Shown here piece by piece: positions 1-12,000 of a DNA stretch of 64,000 nt. The DNA lies in the NCBI GenBank assembly GCA_958450365.1, contig CAUEEP010000753.1:1173413-1237412 (forward strand), in the 5' to 3' direction. The notes below the pieces were generated by a model that made no database searches, was not told the DNA's origin, and was given only the letters and a program-made list of their open reading frames with translations. Origin of the DNA: Mesorhabditis belari (taxonomy: Eukaryota; Nematoda; Chromadorea; Rhabditida; Rhabditidae). Within the stretch, counting starts at the first letter, position 1; each line of letters opens with the position of its first letter. The translations under genes were made by a program, and so were the position numbers.

Positions 1-60
1 AATCAACAAATGTCACGTAGCGAAAGTTTCTTATCCGTTTCTTATCGGCACGCTCAAATC

Positions 61-147
61 TAATTCATTTCTAATTCTAATTCATTCTAATTCATTCTAA
101 TTCATTCTAATTCATTCTAATTCATTCTAATTCTAATTCATTTTCGA
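61..147. repeat. 10-bp repeat TTCATTCTAA
   Basis: Seven to eight direct copies at the window's left edge. Confidence 0.8.
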
Positions 148-390
148 ATTTCGTGTATATAGTTTCTTTGTTCCTTACGAAAAAATTGCATAAACTTTCA
201 GAATTCAATTGACTTTTCTGTTGAAAATTAAAGTACGATTTGGCTGGTTGATTTTACAGTAAGCCTTAAGCCTTTTACAGTAAGCCTTGTACTATAGCCA
301 ACCAACATAATAGAGCGATTCTAAACACAAAACATATTATTAAGAGTCAGATCGGTTTACGGTAACTGGGGCATACTTTAGGTGGTTTCA

Positions 391-1105
391 AGTCAAATCT
401 ATCTCTGTTCACAGCAATTCTGACCGATTGATTAAGCAAAATCGAAGTCTGATCTCGAATACAGTAGTCCTGGATGTCATGCTTTAGTTCTAGATATTTA
501 GATTTAGATTTAAGTCGAATCTACCTTTATTTTCCTTGTTCATAGCAATTCTGACTCATTGATTAAGCAAAATCGAAATCTAATCTCGAATACAGTTGAT
601 CTGGATGTCATGCTTTGGTTCTAGATATTGAAAGCTTCATTATCTAAACTTTTTCTCATGGCGCAGTGGATAGTGTGCTTGTCTGCGAGCTGAGCGGTGC
701 CGGTCACCCCTCGGGTTCGAACCCTGCTCGAACCATTCGAACAAGAATTCTTTCCTTTTTTCGTAATAGCCACTCGTTTTTACTTAAAAGTACTATTTTG
801 AAACTATTCTGTAGACCTTATCTAACGATTTCTCCTCCATTTCGTCTTTTTCAAGTCAAAATCTACCATTTTTCCTGTTCACAGCAATTCTGACTCATTG
901 ATTAATCAAAATCGAAATCTGATTCTGAATACAGTTGATCTGGATGTCATGCTTTAGTTCTAGATATTTAGATTTAGATTTAAGTCAAACCTACCTCTTT
1001 TTTCCTGTTCATAGCAATTCTGACTCATTGATTAAGCAAAATCGAAATCTAATTTCGAATTCAGTTGATATGGATGTCATGCTTTAGTTCTAGATATTGA
1101 AAGCT
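391..1105. repeat. 125-bp satellite, family I (four units, split by a tRNA-like insertion)
   Basis: Units contain CAGCAATTCTGACTCATTGA, AATCGAAATCTGATCTCGAA and CTGGATGTCATGCTTTAGTT. Two units precede and two follow the tRNA-like sequence at 655-740. Confidence 0.8.
655..740 (+). repeat. tRNA-like sequence (SINE-head-like) inside a 125-bp repeat array
   Basis: Has an A-box-like TGGCGCAGTGGATAG and a perfect B box GGTTCGAACCC at suitable spacing, but no paired acceptor stem. It splits the array of 125-bp units between its second and third copies, and the end of the fourth unit (about 1132-1150, CGCAGTGGTTAGTG) carries a second decayed A-box. A tRNA-derived SINE or tRNA pseudogene is the best reading. 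Confidence 0.5.
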
Positions 1106-1521
1106 TTATTATCTAAGCTTTATTGTCTAAACTATCGCAGTGGTTAGTGAACTCGGAAAAGTTGCTCGGAAAAGTTCGAAAACAGATTTTTCTTTTAATT
1201 TTTAATTTTAATTCTTTAAATTGTCTTCATAAAAGAAAGATAAGCATTTATTTGATTCTAATAAATCAAGAATTCGAATTGTGAAACAATTTCAACAGCT
1301 TGCTGCCAGTTTTCAATTTACTAATAGATGGACTTTTGTGGAGAGGAGTAGGCGGAGTTGTGGGGGCTTTTGTCGTTGATCCTTTTCGAGTAATGTGTGA
1401 GGAACGAGACGAGGAACGAAACGAGAAACCCGATTTTCCTGAAAATTTCATTAAAATACGAGAACTGCGACTTATAGCGACGAAATTTTTTCGTAGCTTT
1501 TTCCAGATAGCATCCGCATTC

Positions 1522-1832
1522 GAAAAGTCGCTGACAAACGACTGCCTTATTATCAAAGTGTCAAGTGTTATATAGAGAATTGTAGCCCTGGATCTTGGCT
1601 ACATTTATGTTATAAAAGTTTCCCGATTGGACTCATACAACTCATTTTACAAGCTCTTGAATGAGTGGATTACTGGAAAGAGGCTAAGCTCATTCAAGAG
1701 CTTGTAAAATGAGTTGTATAAGTCCAATCGAGAAGTTTTTGGTAGATAAATAAAGCCAAGATCCAGGGCTACAATTCTCTAGATAACACTTAACACTTTC
1801 ATAATAAGGCAGTCGTTTGTGAGCGACTTTTC
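1522..1832. repeat. Long inverted repeat (143-bp arms, 23-bp centre)
   Basis: Left arm 1522-1664 and right arm 1688-1832 are inverse copies (for example GCCCTGGATCTTGGC versus GCCAAGATCCAGGGC, and TACAACTCATTTTACAAGCT versus its inverse). Fold-back MITE likely. Confidence 0.85.
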
Positions 1833-2147
1833 CGTGTCGTAAATGTCAGCCTTTAGTCGCGATCAGTCTGTACTTTGAAAACAAGACTCAATTTTGTTTA
1901 CGGGATTTAAAACTGGATAATCGGATGAGTTTAGGATCAGGATAAGGTTAACCGGCTTAGGATGTGATTTCCGGGTCAAGCTAAGGTCAAACTTTATCCT
2001 CCAGATGAGGTAGTTCCTGGAAAACGTCTGGCTTTTGACCAAAGCTCAGGCCTAAGCCAGATTTCGTTTTAGACTATGGCAAAGGCATTTAGGACAAGAC
2101 AAAGGCATTTAGGACTAGGATTTACTTACTGGTTCTGAGCCAAGCTA

Positions 2148-2296
2148 TGATCGGCCAGGATCTGCAGGATCGGCCAGGATCTGCAGGATCTGTAGGATCT
2201 ATAGGATCTATAGGATCGGCACGATATGTAGGATCTGTAGGATCTATAGGATCGGTACGATCTGTAGGATCTGTAGGATCTGTAGGATCTGCTCAG
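2148..2296. repeat. AGGATCTGT minisatellite
   Basis: About fifteen 9-10-bp units of TAGGATCTG. Confidence 0.8.
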
Positions 2297-2892
2297 AAGC
2301 TAGCTAGACGGAAGGTTAAGTTAGTAACGGGATAAGACTAGGTTTAGAACTAGATTAGGTTCAAAACAGATCAGAAACGGAAGTGGGAAAACTTTTGTAG
2401 ATCTGTTCAGGCTCTGTAGATCCGTTCAGGCTCTGTAGCTCTGTTCAGGCTCTGTTTTACCTATCCAGTTATTAGCTGATGACCATTCAACTCAGGCTTT
2501 ACTTTAGACCAGTCTAGTTCTGGCTCAGAGCTAGATCTAGCCGATTTAGAAGCTCTGCCAGACCAAGAAACCTGTTTACAAACCTAAGCTTAGCCAGGTT
2601 TGAACTGCTTTGAACTTTGACTAAAACTGCTTTGAAATCGGCCAAAATTAGGTTAGGATGAAATGTTAGAATCGCCAATCGGCCAAAATTGGCTTAAGAT
2701 CAAATGAGGATCAATCTAAGGTCGAACAAGAGCCAAGTTAATCACGACAAGCCTTAGCCTTGAATCTTGAAAGCTCAGAAAAGCCAGAAAAGTCTAAAAG
2801 CTTAACTTTTGTCTTGTTTTGAGCAAAAGTACTGCAAATGAGGCTCATCTTAGTCGCTAGTCAAAAGCCCTTTTTTCTCACGGCGGCACAGC

Positions 2893-2964
2893 GGTCTCGT
2901 GGTGTAGTGGTTATCACATCTGTCTAACACACAGAAGGTCGGCGGTTCGATCCCGCCCGAGATC
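2893..2964 (+). tRNA. tRNA-Val(AAC)
   Basis: Full 72-nt cloverleaf: acceptor GGTCTCG pairs with CGAGATC, D arm GTGTAGTGGTTATCAC, anticodon stem TCTGT/ACAGA around loop CTAACAC (anticodon AAC), T arm GGCGG-TTCGATC-CCGCC. No CCA encoded, as expected in eukaryotes. A T-rich stretch follows downstream (pol III stop). Confidence 0.95.
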
Positions 2965-3234
2965 ATTTGCGTTTTCTTTTTTCTTCTAACTTTGGTAAAG
3001 CTTAGGATTAATTTTTTAAAACATTTTTCACATTTAGATAGTTTTTAAAGTATTCAGAAAAGTACTGGTTGAGATTTTAAGCGAAAAACAGCTTAAATCA
3101 ATGAAAATCAAGAAAAATCAATGAAAAAAAGGCTAAAGAGTCATTTTTTCAATAGAAAAAACAAAAAGCCAATCAAAAAAGTCAGTTTTTTAATAAAGTC
3201 TAGAAATTAGGGATATTTTTGGGTTACGGCAGCT

Positions 3235-3240
3235 TTTATT
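3235..3240 (-). promoter_or_regulatory. Polyadenylation signal of the RASL-like gene
   Basis: AATAAA on the minus strand about 35 bases beyond the TAA stop, giving the short 3' UTR typical of nematodes. Confidence 0.6.
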
Positions 3241-3274
3241 AGACAATAGACTATAGAGAGAAAGCCAGGCAAAG

Positions 3275-6200
3275 TTACCCAAATTCTGGCTTTCTAGGCT
3301 TTCGTAGAACACAACGATAGCTTTCTAGACTATACAAACCAGCTATAGAGCTACAGCTATAGAAACCAGCCTTTGAACTCTCACTTGTGCTATTCGTTAT
3401 TTCCGAGTCCGAACTGCACATTCGCGGTGACGGTGAGCGAGTGCCGGTCAAAATCGATGCGAAGGTCTCGTGCAAGAGTTGGGCTAAAGGACGGGCGTCC
3501 TGAAAAGTGACTTTATATCTATAGTTGGGTTCGGAGATCGCACAAGCAACTATTGATGCACTCATTGCTTCAATGCGAAGCCAATGTGAGGCTATGATTA
3601 CTTCTAAAGCATGTTCAACTAAACTATTCATTCTTGTTTCAGACAAACGGACAGACAGACAAACTGACGAACAGACATACAGACAGACTTACGGACAGAC
3701 AGACGGACAGACATACGGACCGACAAACGGACAGACAGACGGACAGACAAACAAACAGACAGACGGACAGACAAACGGACAGACAGACGGACGGACAGAT
3801 GGACAGACAGAAGGACGGACAGATGGACAGACAGACGGACGGACAGACGGACTTAAGGACGGGCAGACAGACAAACAAACAGACAGACGGACAGACAAAC
3901 GGACGCACAGATGGGCAGACAAACTGACGGACAGACGGACTGACGGACGGGCAGACAGACAGGCAGACAGACAGACAAACAAACAGACAGACGGACAGAC
4001 AAACGGACAGACAGACGGACGGACAGATGGACAGACAAACTGACGGATATACAGACGGACAGACGGACAGACAGACGGACAGACCGACGGACCGACATAC
4101 GGACAGACCGACGGACCGACATACGGACAGACATACGGACAGACATACGGACAGACCGACGGACAGACAGACGGACAGACCGACGGACAGACAGACGGAC
4201 AGACAGACGGACAGACAGACGGACAGACAGACGGACAGACAGACGGACACTAATAGATTTCGAAGCTGTTTAACTGTTACTGTTTACTGTTTAACTGATT
4301 CGAAAACAAAAGATTTCTTGTTGAAAAACGAAAAGTTGCCAAGTGAATGTAAACTTTCGTTCTTTTGCTGTGGCTATTCTCCACTTAATAACGTACCCCA
4401 GCTACCGTACCCCCGCCGCCGTCAAGCAACGCGTATATAAGGCGATTTCACCTATTTTTTCCCTTTTAATCGAGCGGAGTTAGGTCGTTGCTTTTCTTTA
4501 TAAGTCCCGATAAACTGACAACCGAATATCACTGCATTAATAAGCAACAAGTAAAAAATGTACTCGAAAAAGCATTAATAACTCCTCAAAATCCTCACCC
4601 CAACAGCGTTCGTCTCGAAAAACGAAGCGCCGTACTTGGTGGCCGTGCGGGAGGCATCCGCCTCGCTGACTTGTCTGAAACTTTCGTTTTCTAAAGCGTG
4701 GCCTTGGCCTGGCCAACTTTTGTGGGCAACTTTTGGCCAAAAGACAACAATACAAAGCAATTTCACGCACCGATATCTCTCCAAATCACTCTTGTTCCCC
4801 AAGAGAATACTTTTATGTTCTCTTGCGCAAAGTAAATGCTCGTGTTGAGCGATTTTCTCGAGTAAACCCTCGGCGTATCTGGAATTTGAATGCTTTGAAA
4901 GGAATCGGAAATCTGAATCTGGCTCTGAAATCTAAAATTTGAATGCTTAAGAGCAATATCTAAGCGCTCACTGTAACGACAATTGACTGGTGACATCGTA
5001 AACGATTAGGTACACATCGGCCCACGCGATCCATCGCATATCATCGCTAAACTTGCCAAAATTGCCAATTGCCAATTGCACAAACTTGTCTGGATCGGTT
5101 ATGGCTTGGTCATGATCATGACTTGAACTGGCCTGGCACATGACCTATTCTAACTTGCTTAGCTCTAACTTGCCTAACTCTAACTTGCCTAACTCTAACC
5201 TGGCTAAATCTGAACCCACTTTTCGGCCTAGAATGATTGACCTGTCCTAGCTTTTGACAATGGGCAAATGAATGGGATTTCTCTGATCTACAGGATGTCT
5301 CCGATCTACAGGATGTCTCTGATCTACAGAATGGCCCATAATTCTAGGTCCAGTCCTTATTATCTATTATTATTAACTATCTCGATCTCCTCAAAGCCGA
5401 AATTTTCCACTAAGCACAAAAGCATTTCAAAAATCAAATTTCGACATTCCAAAAAGACTAGGCTCCGGCCCAGAAAGCCCAGAAAATCCCAGATTTTTGC
5501 AAAGTGAAGTTTCCAAATTTCATCTCTTTTTCTGAATCGTTCAGCTCGCCGGTTTTCAATCCGATGGATTATTCTGTCTGGTCCGTTCTTGAGGCAAAAG
5601 CTTGCTCAAAACTAGATTAAAATGTTGAAAGTTTGAAGAAAAGTCTTCTGAAAGCTTAAGCCTTCTTCATTGAGCTTGGGCTTTAGCCTGAGCCTGAGCC
5701 TGAGCCTGAGCTTTAGCCAAGTTTAGGGAGATGACAGACAAAAAACAGAAAAAAAGCACTCTCTAACTTTTGGCTACCCCTTACAGTAAAGCCAAATCAA
5801 AGCCTCTTTTGGCTGCTTGGCCTTGGCTTGCTTGGCCTTGGCTTGCTTGACCTTTCTCGTTCTCCTGGTTTAGCCAGGATCTGGCTCAGCTTGGCACTAA
5901 CCTGCTTTTGTCTAGAAGCCTTGCCTGTCTAGAAGCCTTGTCTAGAAGCCTTTTCTGGTAGCCTTGCCTGTCTAGAAGCCTTGTCTCGAAGCCTTGCCTG
6001 TCTAGAAGCCTTGTCTAGAACCCTTGCCTGTCTAGAAGCCTTGTCTCGAAGCCTTGCCTGTCTAGAAGCCTTGTCTCGAAGCCTTGCCTGTCTAGAAGCC
6101 TTGTCTCGAAGCCGCCTGTCTAGAAGCCTTTCTGGTAGCCTTGCCTGTCTAGAAGCCTGTCTCGAAGCCTTGCCGTCTAGAAGCCTGTCTCGAAGCCTGC

Positions 6201-6867
6201 CTGTCTAGAAGCCTTTTCTGGTAGCCTTGCCTGTCTAGAAGCCTTGTCTCGAAGCCTTGCCTGTCTAGAAGCCTTGTCTCGAAGCCTTGCCTGTCTAGAA
6301 GCCTTTTCTGGTAGCCTTGCCTGTCTAGAAGCCTTGTCTCGAAGCCTTGCCTGTCTAGAAGCCTTGTCTCGAAGCCTTGCCTGTCTAGAAGCCTTGTCTA
6401 GAATGTCTTTCCACTAACCGTTTCGCATCATCGACCGTATCCATCAACCAAACCATCAACGGTTGTTGCACGACTGTGTCCTGACGGCAATAGGTGTCTT
6501 CTGGAATTGGCTTTGATAAAAGAGTAGACAACAATAGATTGTTGTAAACAACAACAATAGAAATTTGTAAACAATTTCTCGAACCAAGCATCGGATCGTA
6601 CTCGCCAATGAAGCGCTTCGTGATGTACTTGACGGTGAGCGCTGAAAAGGGAAATGGTTGAAAAAGAATTGAAATGAAAAGAATTCTTTAGTCTAGATCC
6701 CTGTGAGATCCATAGTTTCAAAAAATAGCCTAATTTTCAGTTTCTGGCCTAGATATCTTTATAGTTTCTGGCTTCTAATCACCCGATTTTCCCGAGCCAG
6801 CCATTCCGACAAGTGCCACATGCATCTCGCGAATTGGCGCTGCAGCGTTTCGCAATTTTAAATCCAT
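3275..6867 (-). CDS. Ras-like small GTPase, RASL/RERG family (7 exons, 235 aa)
   Basis: Exons on the minus strand in coding order: 6867-6783, 6641-6585, 6500-6419, 5046-4972, 4878-4771, 4674-4599, 3499-3275; every junction is GT..AG and keeps phase (708 nt). Residues 21-28 read GMAGSGKS (P-loop), 35-51 ITKRFIGEYDPMLEDTY (switch I), 67-71 MDTVD (the DTAG/G3 position), 127-131 GNKSD (G4) and 155-158 ETNA (G5). The strongest resemblance I recognise is to RASL12-type proteins (ALTVK..TKRFI.EYDP.LEDTY; FRQV-like segment after NKxD). Expected role: GTP-binding signalling protein, membrane association uncertain because the C-terminus (PEFG) has no CaaX box, as is usual for RASL/RERG. Oddities: the Mg-binding switch I threonine is methionine (M46) and the catalytic Gln of DTAGQ is absent, so GTP hydrolysis is probably atypical. 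A TTTCCAG acceptor one base before the ATG suggests spliced-leader addition or a 5' UTR intron. AATAAA lies at 3235-3240 (minus), 35 bases past the stop. Family assignment is sound; the exact ortholog is not determined. Confidence 0.87.
3634..4250. repeat. Tetranucleotide array (CAGA/CGGA)n
   Basis: About 615 bp of GACA/GACG tetramers in the last intron of the RASL-like gene. Open in several frames only because the unit contains no stop. Confidence 0.9.
5896..6408. repeat. 30-bp minisatellite GCCTTGCCTGTCTAGAAGCC
   Basis: About 17 units with the variable tail TTGTCTCGAA or TTTTCTGGTA. Fills RASL-like intron 3 up to ten bases from the exon edge. Confidence 0.85.
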
Positions 6868-7012
6868 ACTGGAAAGGGGATAGTCTAGAAATGGTGCAAA
6901 GGAAATATTCTTTGTTCTGAAACAATTCAATTTGCCATCAAGCACAAAGTCATCGAGTAAAAGCACAAAGTACATAATTGTGAGAGCATAAAGTTTTACG
7001 AGATTACGATAA

Positions 7013-7292
7013 ACAAGGACAAGCGAACAAGGAAAAGCTAAAGGACAAGCTCAAGGACAAGCTAAAGAACAAGCTAAAGAAGGAAAAGCTAAAGGACAAG
7101 CTAAACAAGGACAAGCTAAAGGACAAGCTAAAGAAGGACAAGCTAAAGGACAAGCTAAACAAGGACAAGCTAAAGGACAAGCTAAAGAAGGAGAAGCTAA
7201 AGAACAAGCTAAAGGACAAGCTAAAGAAGGACAAGCTAAAGGACAAGCTAAACAAGGAAAAGCTAAAGGATAAGCTAAAGGACAAGCTAAAG
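7013..7292. repeat. 13-bp AAGCTAAAGGACA minisatellite
   Basis: About 20 units alternating AAGGACA, AAGAAGGACA and AACAAGGACA spacers, upstream of the RASL-like gene. Confidence 0.85.
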
Positions 7293-7599
7293 AAGGCTAA
7301 CAAACAAAGAAAAAGGATAAAGCTTCAAATTTAGGGTAATGGTCAGCAATCGATAATCGAGTAAAAGGAAAGGATCAGCTGGAGGGAAGGGAGTGGACAG
7401 CTGACCCTTTTCCCCTGATCATAGATCCAGGAAGACTCGTTGTTCTACTAAACGGCTGTGAGTCACTAGTCGATATTTGAATCTTACACTATCAAATATC
7501 TCACAACTTTGTATCTCTATGAACACAAGGCTATCTTTGTAGCCTACGACCTTCTCTCAATTGCCTTACAAACTGGCCAAATGACTAGATTTCCTTATT

Positions 7600-7850
<251 letters not shown>

Positions 7851-7929
7851 TTCTTTCTTTTGGCAAGTTAAAGTACCGGATAGTTCCGATTCGGTTTCCT
7901 ATCAGTGATGATTTATTTGATGTTTAACC

Positions 7930-8700
7930 GCTGAAATTCCGATTCGGTTCCGATTCGTTTCTCATTTGGTTCGGTTCCGATTCGGTTGCAATTCGGTTCC
8001 GATTCCGTTTCAATTGGGTTGCAACCCGGTTCGGGTTGGGGTTGGGGTGGGGTTGGGGTTTTTTTTTTTTTGGGTGGGGGGGCGCCCGGGTGCGGGTGGG
8101 GCCGGGGTCGGGGGGGGGCCCGGCCGGGGCGGGGCCGGGCCCTTCGGCTCCGATTCGTTTCCGATTTAACCTATTTTTAACTTGTAACTCGGTTTCACGG
8201 GAAAAGTGAAGAATCCTATATTAAAGTCCTGTATCAGAAAGGTTGCCATTCGGTTCCGATTCGGCTCCGATTCGGTTGCAATCCGGTTCTGATTCGGTTC
8301 CGATTCGTTTCTCATTTGGTTCGGCTCCGATTCGGTTGCCATCCGGTTCCGATTCCGCTTCAATTCGGTTGCAATCCGGTTCCGATTCGGCTTCGATTCG
8401 ATTGCCAGCGATTCGGCTGCAATCCGGTTCCGATTCGTTTCCGATTCGTTTCCCATTTGGTTCGGCTCCGATTCGTTTCCAATTCGTTTCCAATTCGTTT
8501 CCGATTCGGTTGCAATCCGGTTCCGATTCGGTTGCTAACTCCGATTCGGTTGCCAGCTCCGATTTGGCTCCGATTCGGTTCCGATTGCGCTTCAATTCGA
8601 TTGCAATCCGGTTCCGATTAGGCTCCGATTCAGTTGCCAGCTCCGATTCAGTTGCCAGCTCCGATTCAGTTGCCAGCTCCGATTCGTTTCCGATTCATTT
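7930..8700. repeat. CGGTTCCGATT minisatellite, interrupted
   Basis: Units of about 12 bp (CCGATTCGGTT, CCGATTCGTTT) in two blocks, 7930-8030 and 8235-8700. Between them is a G-rich stretch (8030-8150) with GGGTTGGGGTT runs that looks like damaged repeat. Confidence 0.8.
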
Positions 8701-9065
8701 CTCGTAACTTGTAACTCGATTTCCAAAAAAATGAGCACAAAGTCTAAAGCATTCATTGATTTCAGCATTGATTTTTTGCTTTCAAAGAAAAACAATAAAT
8801 CACCCCAGTGACCTCAATTGATTCGTTTCTTTCGCACTTTTTTCAGTCTTTAAACACCTCCAAATTGTATAGTTTCATTTCCTCCATTTCTCTTTGCTCC
8901 TTTGATCAGTAAACACGTGCCAATGGCTAAAAAACGATCTGATAAGGTCATTTTTCATCAAAAAAATTTGCGTTTTCCTTTTTTTTACGTTTTCCGTTTT
9001 TTTACGTTAGTGAATCGATCAAATTTGATTGTTTTTCAGGTTTAAAGCCATTTGCACATATTAAT

Positions 9066-12000
9066 ATGTTAATTTTCGATATTTTACTATTTATTGGAGT
9101 TGTTAAAGCCCAAATTGTGGTCACGACGTGGGGAGCCGACGGATTTCAAGAGGCCACTTTCAATGGTTTGTTTTGGGGATTTCTTTTTTTCCACTTTGTA
9201 ATCTTGTAAACGCATTGCATCCAACACACCAAACTCTATCGTTTTTCAATTTACCCTGCTAAATAGCATGTGTTTGAGCGCACAAAGTACGCGCCAATCG
9301 GCTTGATCGACTTGATCGACTTGGTCCTCTTGACCGTCTTGGTCCTCTTGACCGTCTTGATCCTCTTGACCTTCTTGGTCCTCTTGATCCTCTTGGCCTT
9401 CTTGATCCTCTTGGCCTTCTTGGTCCCCTTGACCTTCTTGGTCCTCTTGACCTTCTTGGTCCTCTTGATCCTCTTGGCCTTCTTGATCCTCTTGACCTTC
9501 TTGGTCCTCTTGACCTTCTTGGTCCTCTTGACCTTCTTGGTCCTCTTGGTCCTCTTGATCGGCTTGGTCCTCTTGACCTTCTTGGTCCTCTTGGTCCTCT
9601 TGACCTTCTTGGTCCTCTTGACCTTCTTGGTCCTCTTGGTCCTCTTGATCGGCTTGGTCCTCTTGACCTTCTTGGTCCTCTTGCTCATCTCGATTCTCTT
9701 GATCCTCTTGATCAGCTGTATACGCGACTGTACTTTGTCTGCTAGTAAACGCACGCCATCTAGTAGACTTGCTTGCTTCTTTTGACCTTAACTCAAGGTG
9801 CTTTATCTTACGAAAACGATGCGCCAAAGGATGAGCGTTTGCGCGAAAGCAGAAAGCGTAGCAGAAAGCGAAAGCGAAAGAATTATAATCTAAAATTAAA
9901 AGAGCAGAATCTAAAAGCAAATCTAGATGCACTTTGTGCTCAAATCTTCTAAAACGCACGCTTTCTGGCGCACATTTCTTAAGAATTATGTCAAACCAGT
10001 GCGCCAGAAGTTGTGAGTTTATAAAAAAAGCATAAAGTATATGTACTTGTACTTTCGTTTTAGCTTTCGAAGCGTACAGAAATGGGAACTCGCGAATGGC
10101 CTCGCTTGTCGAGGGTTTATCCACGTGTGAACGCTTGCAAGTAGGTTTATTTGAAAAATTTACTTAGAAATATATCTAACTTTGGATTAAAATCGCATTA
10201 AATTTGCAAAATCGTAAATCCCAGTGTGATACAACAGTTGGTTACGGTGGATCGCCGGATGAGAACGGAGAAACGACACTGGACGCTTTGCTCATTGATG
10301 GGTGAGGGAAATCATCTACTATATGTAAAAGAGCAGTGTCTGTGCGGTCGTCCGTCTGTCCGTCCGTCTGTCCGTCTGTCTGTCCGTCTGTCTGTCCGTC
10401 TGTTCGTCCGTCTGCCTATCTGTCTATCCGTCCTCTACGTATGATTCATTTCAGCCGCTGAAATTCATGTAAAACGGTTTTCTTGATTGAATAGCCTATC
10501 AGCTCGACATATTCCCGTCAGAAGAAGTCTGTCCGTCCGTCTGTACGCGATTTACAGGCTTTTTAGTTTGTTAGGCTTAGAATTCTATGTAGTTGTTCAT
10601 CGCGTATTCCATTTTTTTTAAATAGCAAAGCTCACGACACAGCCGGGATTCTAACTCGGATCGTGTGGGCCGTAGACAAGCGAGCTCCCGACTGCCCCAC
10701 GGCGACCGAAACGTCTAGTCAGAAAGACCCGTAAACCCGGAAAAACCGGTTTTTCGGCTGGTAGCCAAAAAATCGAACATTTTATCTACTATATATACAG
10801 CAGAAGAGACGTTTGTCTGTCTGTCTGTCTGTCTGTTTGCCTGTTTGCCTGTATGCCCGTCTGTCTGTCTGCCTGCCTGCTTCTCTGTCTGTCTGCCTGT
10901 CTCTCTGTCTTTCTGCCTGTTTGTTTGTTGGTCTGTCCGTCTGTCTGTCTGTCTGTCTGCCCGTCTGTCCCGTCTGTCAAAAAGGGGCGGGGCCTAGATT
11001 GCGTGAAAAAAAACGTTAGTAGTAGTTAGTAGTTTCACTGGTAGAGTAGATAAAAAATACAATAAGATTACCACTCCAGCCCCGGCCATAAAATGTCGGG
11101 GGTGGCTCAGCTGAGACGGGTGAAAGACGCGGCACGGGTGGCATGGGCGGTGATGAATTACACGGAACACACGATGCTAGTTGGGGAACAAGGTAAAAAT
11201 TTCTAAAAAAATGGACGATTTGGAACGCACGAAAGAGGTTGGTGAAGGGGAAATGGGAAAAAAGTGCGCAAGAGTTGACACCAATACCGACATTCGACAT
11301 TGTGGAACGAGATTTAGAATTGAGGAAGTGCTAGATTTGATTTTTTTTGCAGAAATGAGAGATCTGGAAGGCACGAGGGAGGATTGAATATTAATCAGAG
11401 CCAGAACCAAAGCCTGAACCAGAACCAGTCTCAGACTCTTGCTTTTTCAGCCACCCAATTCGCGTTAAGGATGGGCTTTTCGGAGACGGATTTAACGACG
11501 AATGCGTCACTGGAAATGCTTCAAAAATGGAAAAACAACAATTGTCAGCCGAATTTTTGGACGGTTTGTTAGAGATTTGTTCGAGGTTTCGATTTCAAAT
11601 CTTTTTTCAGAATGTTTTTCCAAATCCAAAACAAACTTGTGGTCCATATCATCGAAATGAGATTTTCAAGACGAATTCGAAGTCAGAAATCGTTACGAAT
11701 CGTGTGATCGATCGGTAAATCTTAAATTTGCATATCATCCATAGTATTTTCAAGTAAATTTTCCCTTTAAACCCTTTAAACGAGCCAATTGTCATCGTTT
11801 TTCGCTCATTTTTCCCGTTTTCATCGTTTATTTCGTCCGTTTTAGCTCTTTTTGAGTCAAAAATTCACCCAGAACCTTCCAGAATTCTTAAAAACAAGAT
11901 CTTAATCTTAAAAATCCCAAAACGAAACAAATCCTTGATCCAAAATCAAAAAAGAAATCAAAAATGATCTCGGGCGGGATCGAACCGCCGACCTTCTGTG

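Noticed and set aside
3525..4440. Long open frames on both strands rich in Thr/Asp/Gln/Arg or Val/Cys/Leu/Ser
   Set aside because: They only read the tetranucleotide array; overlapping frames on both strands are equally open.
9246..10124. 292-codon Glu/Asp/Gln-rich frame on the minus strand
   Set aside because: It is the reverse of a 9-bp minisatellite in aspartylglucosaminidase intron 1 and runs over exon 2 of that gene.
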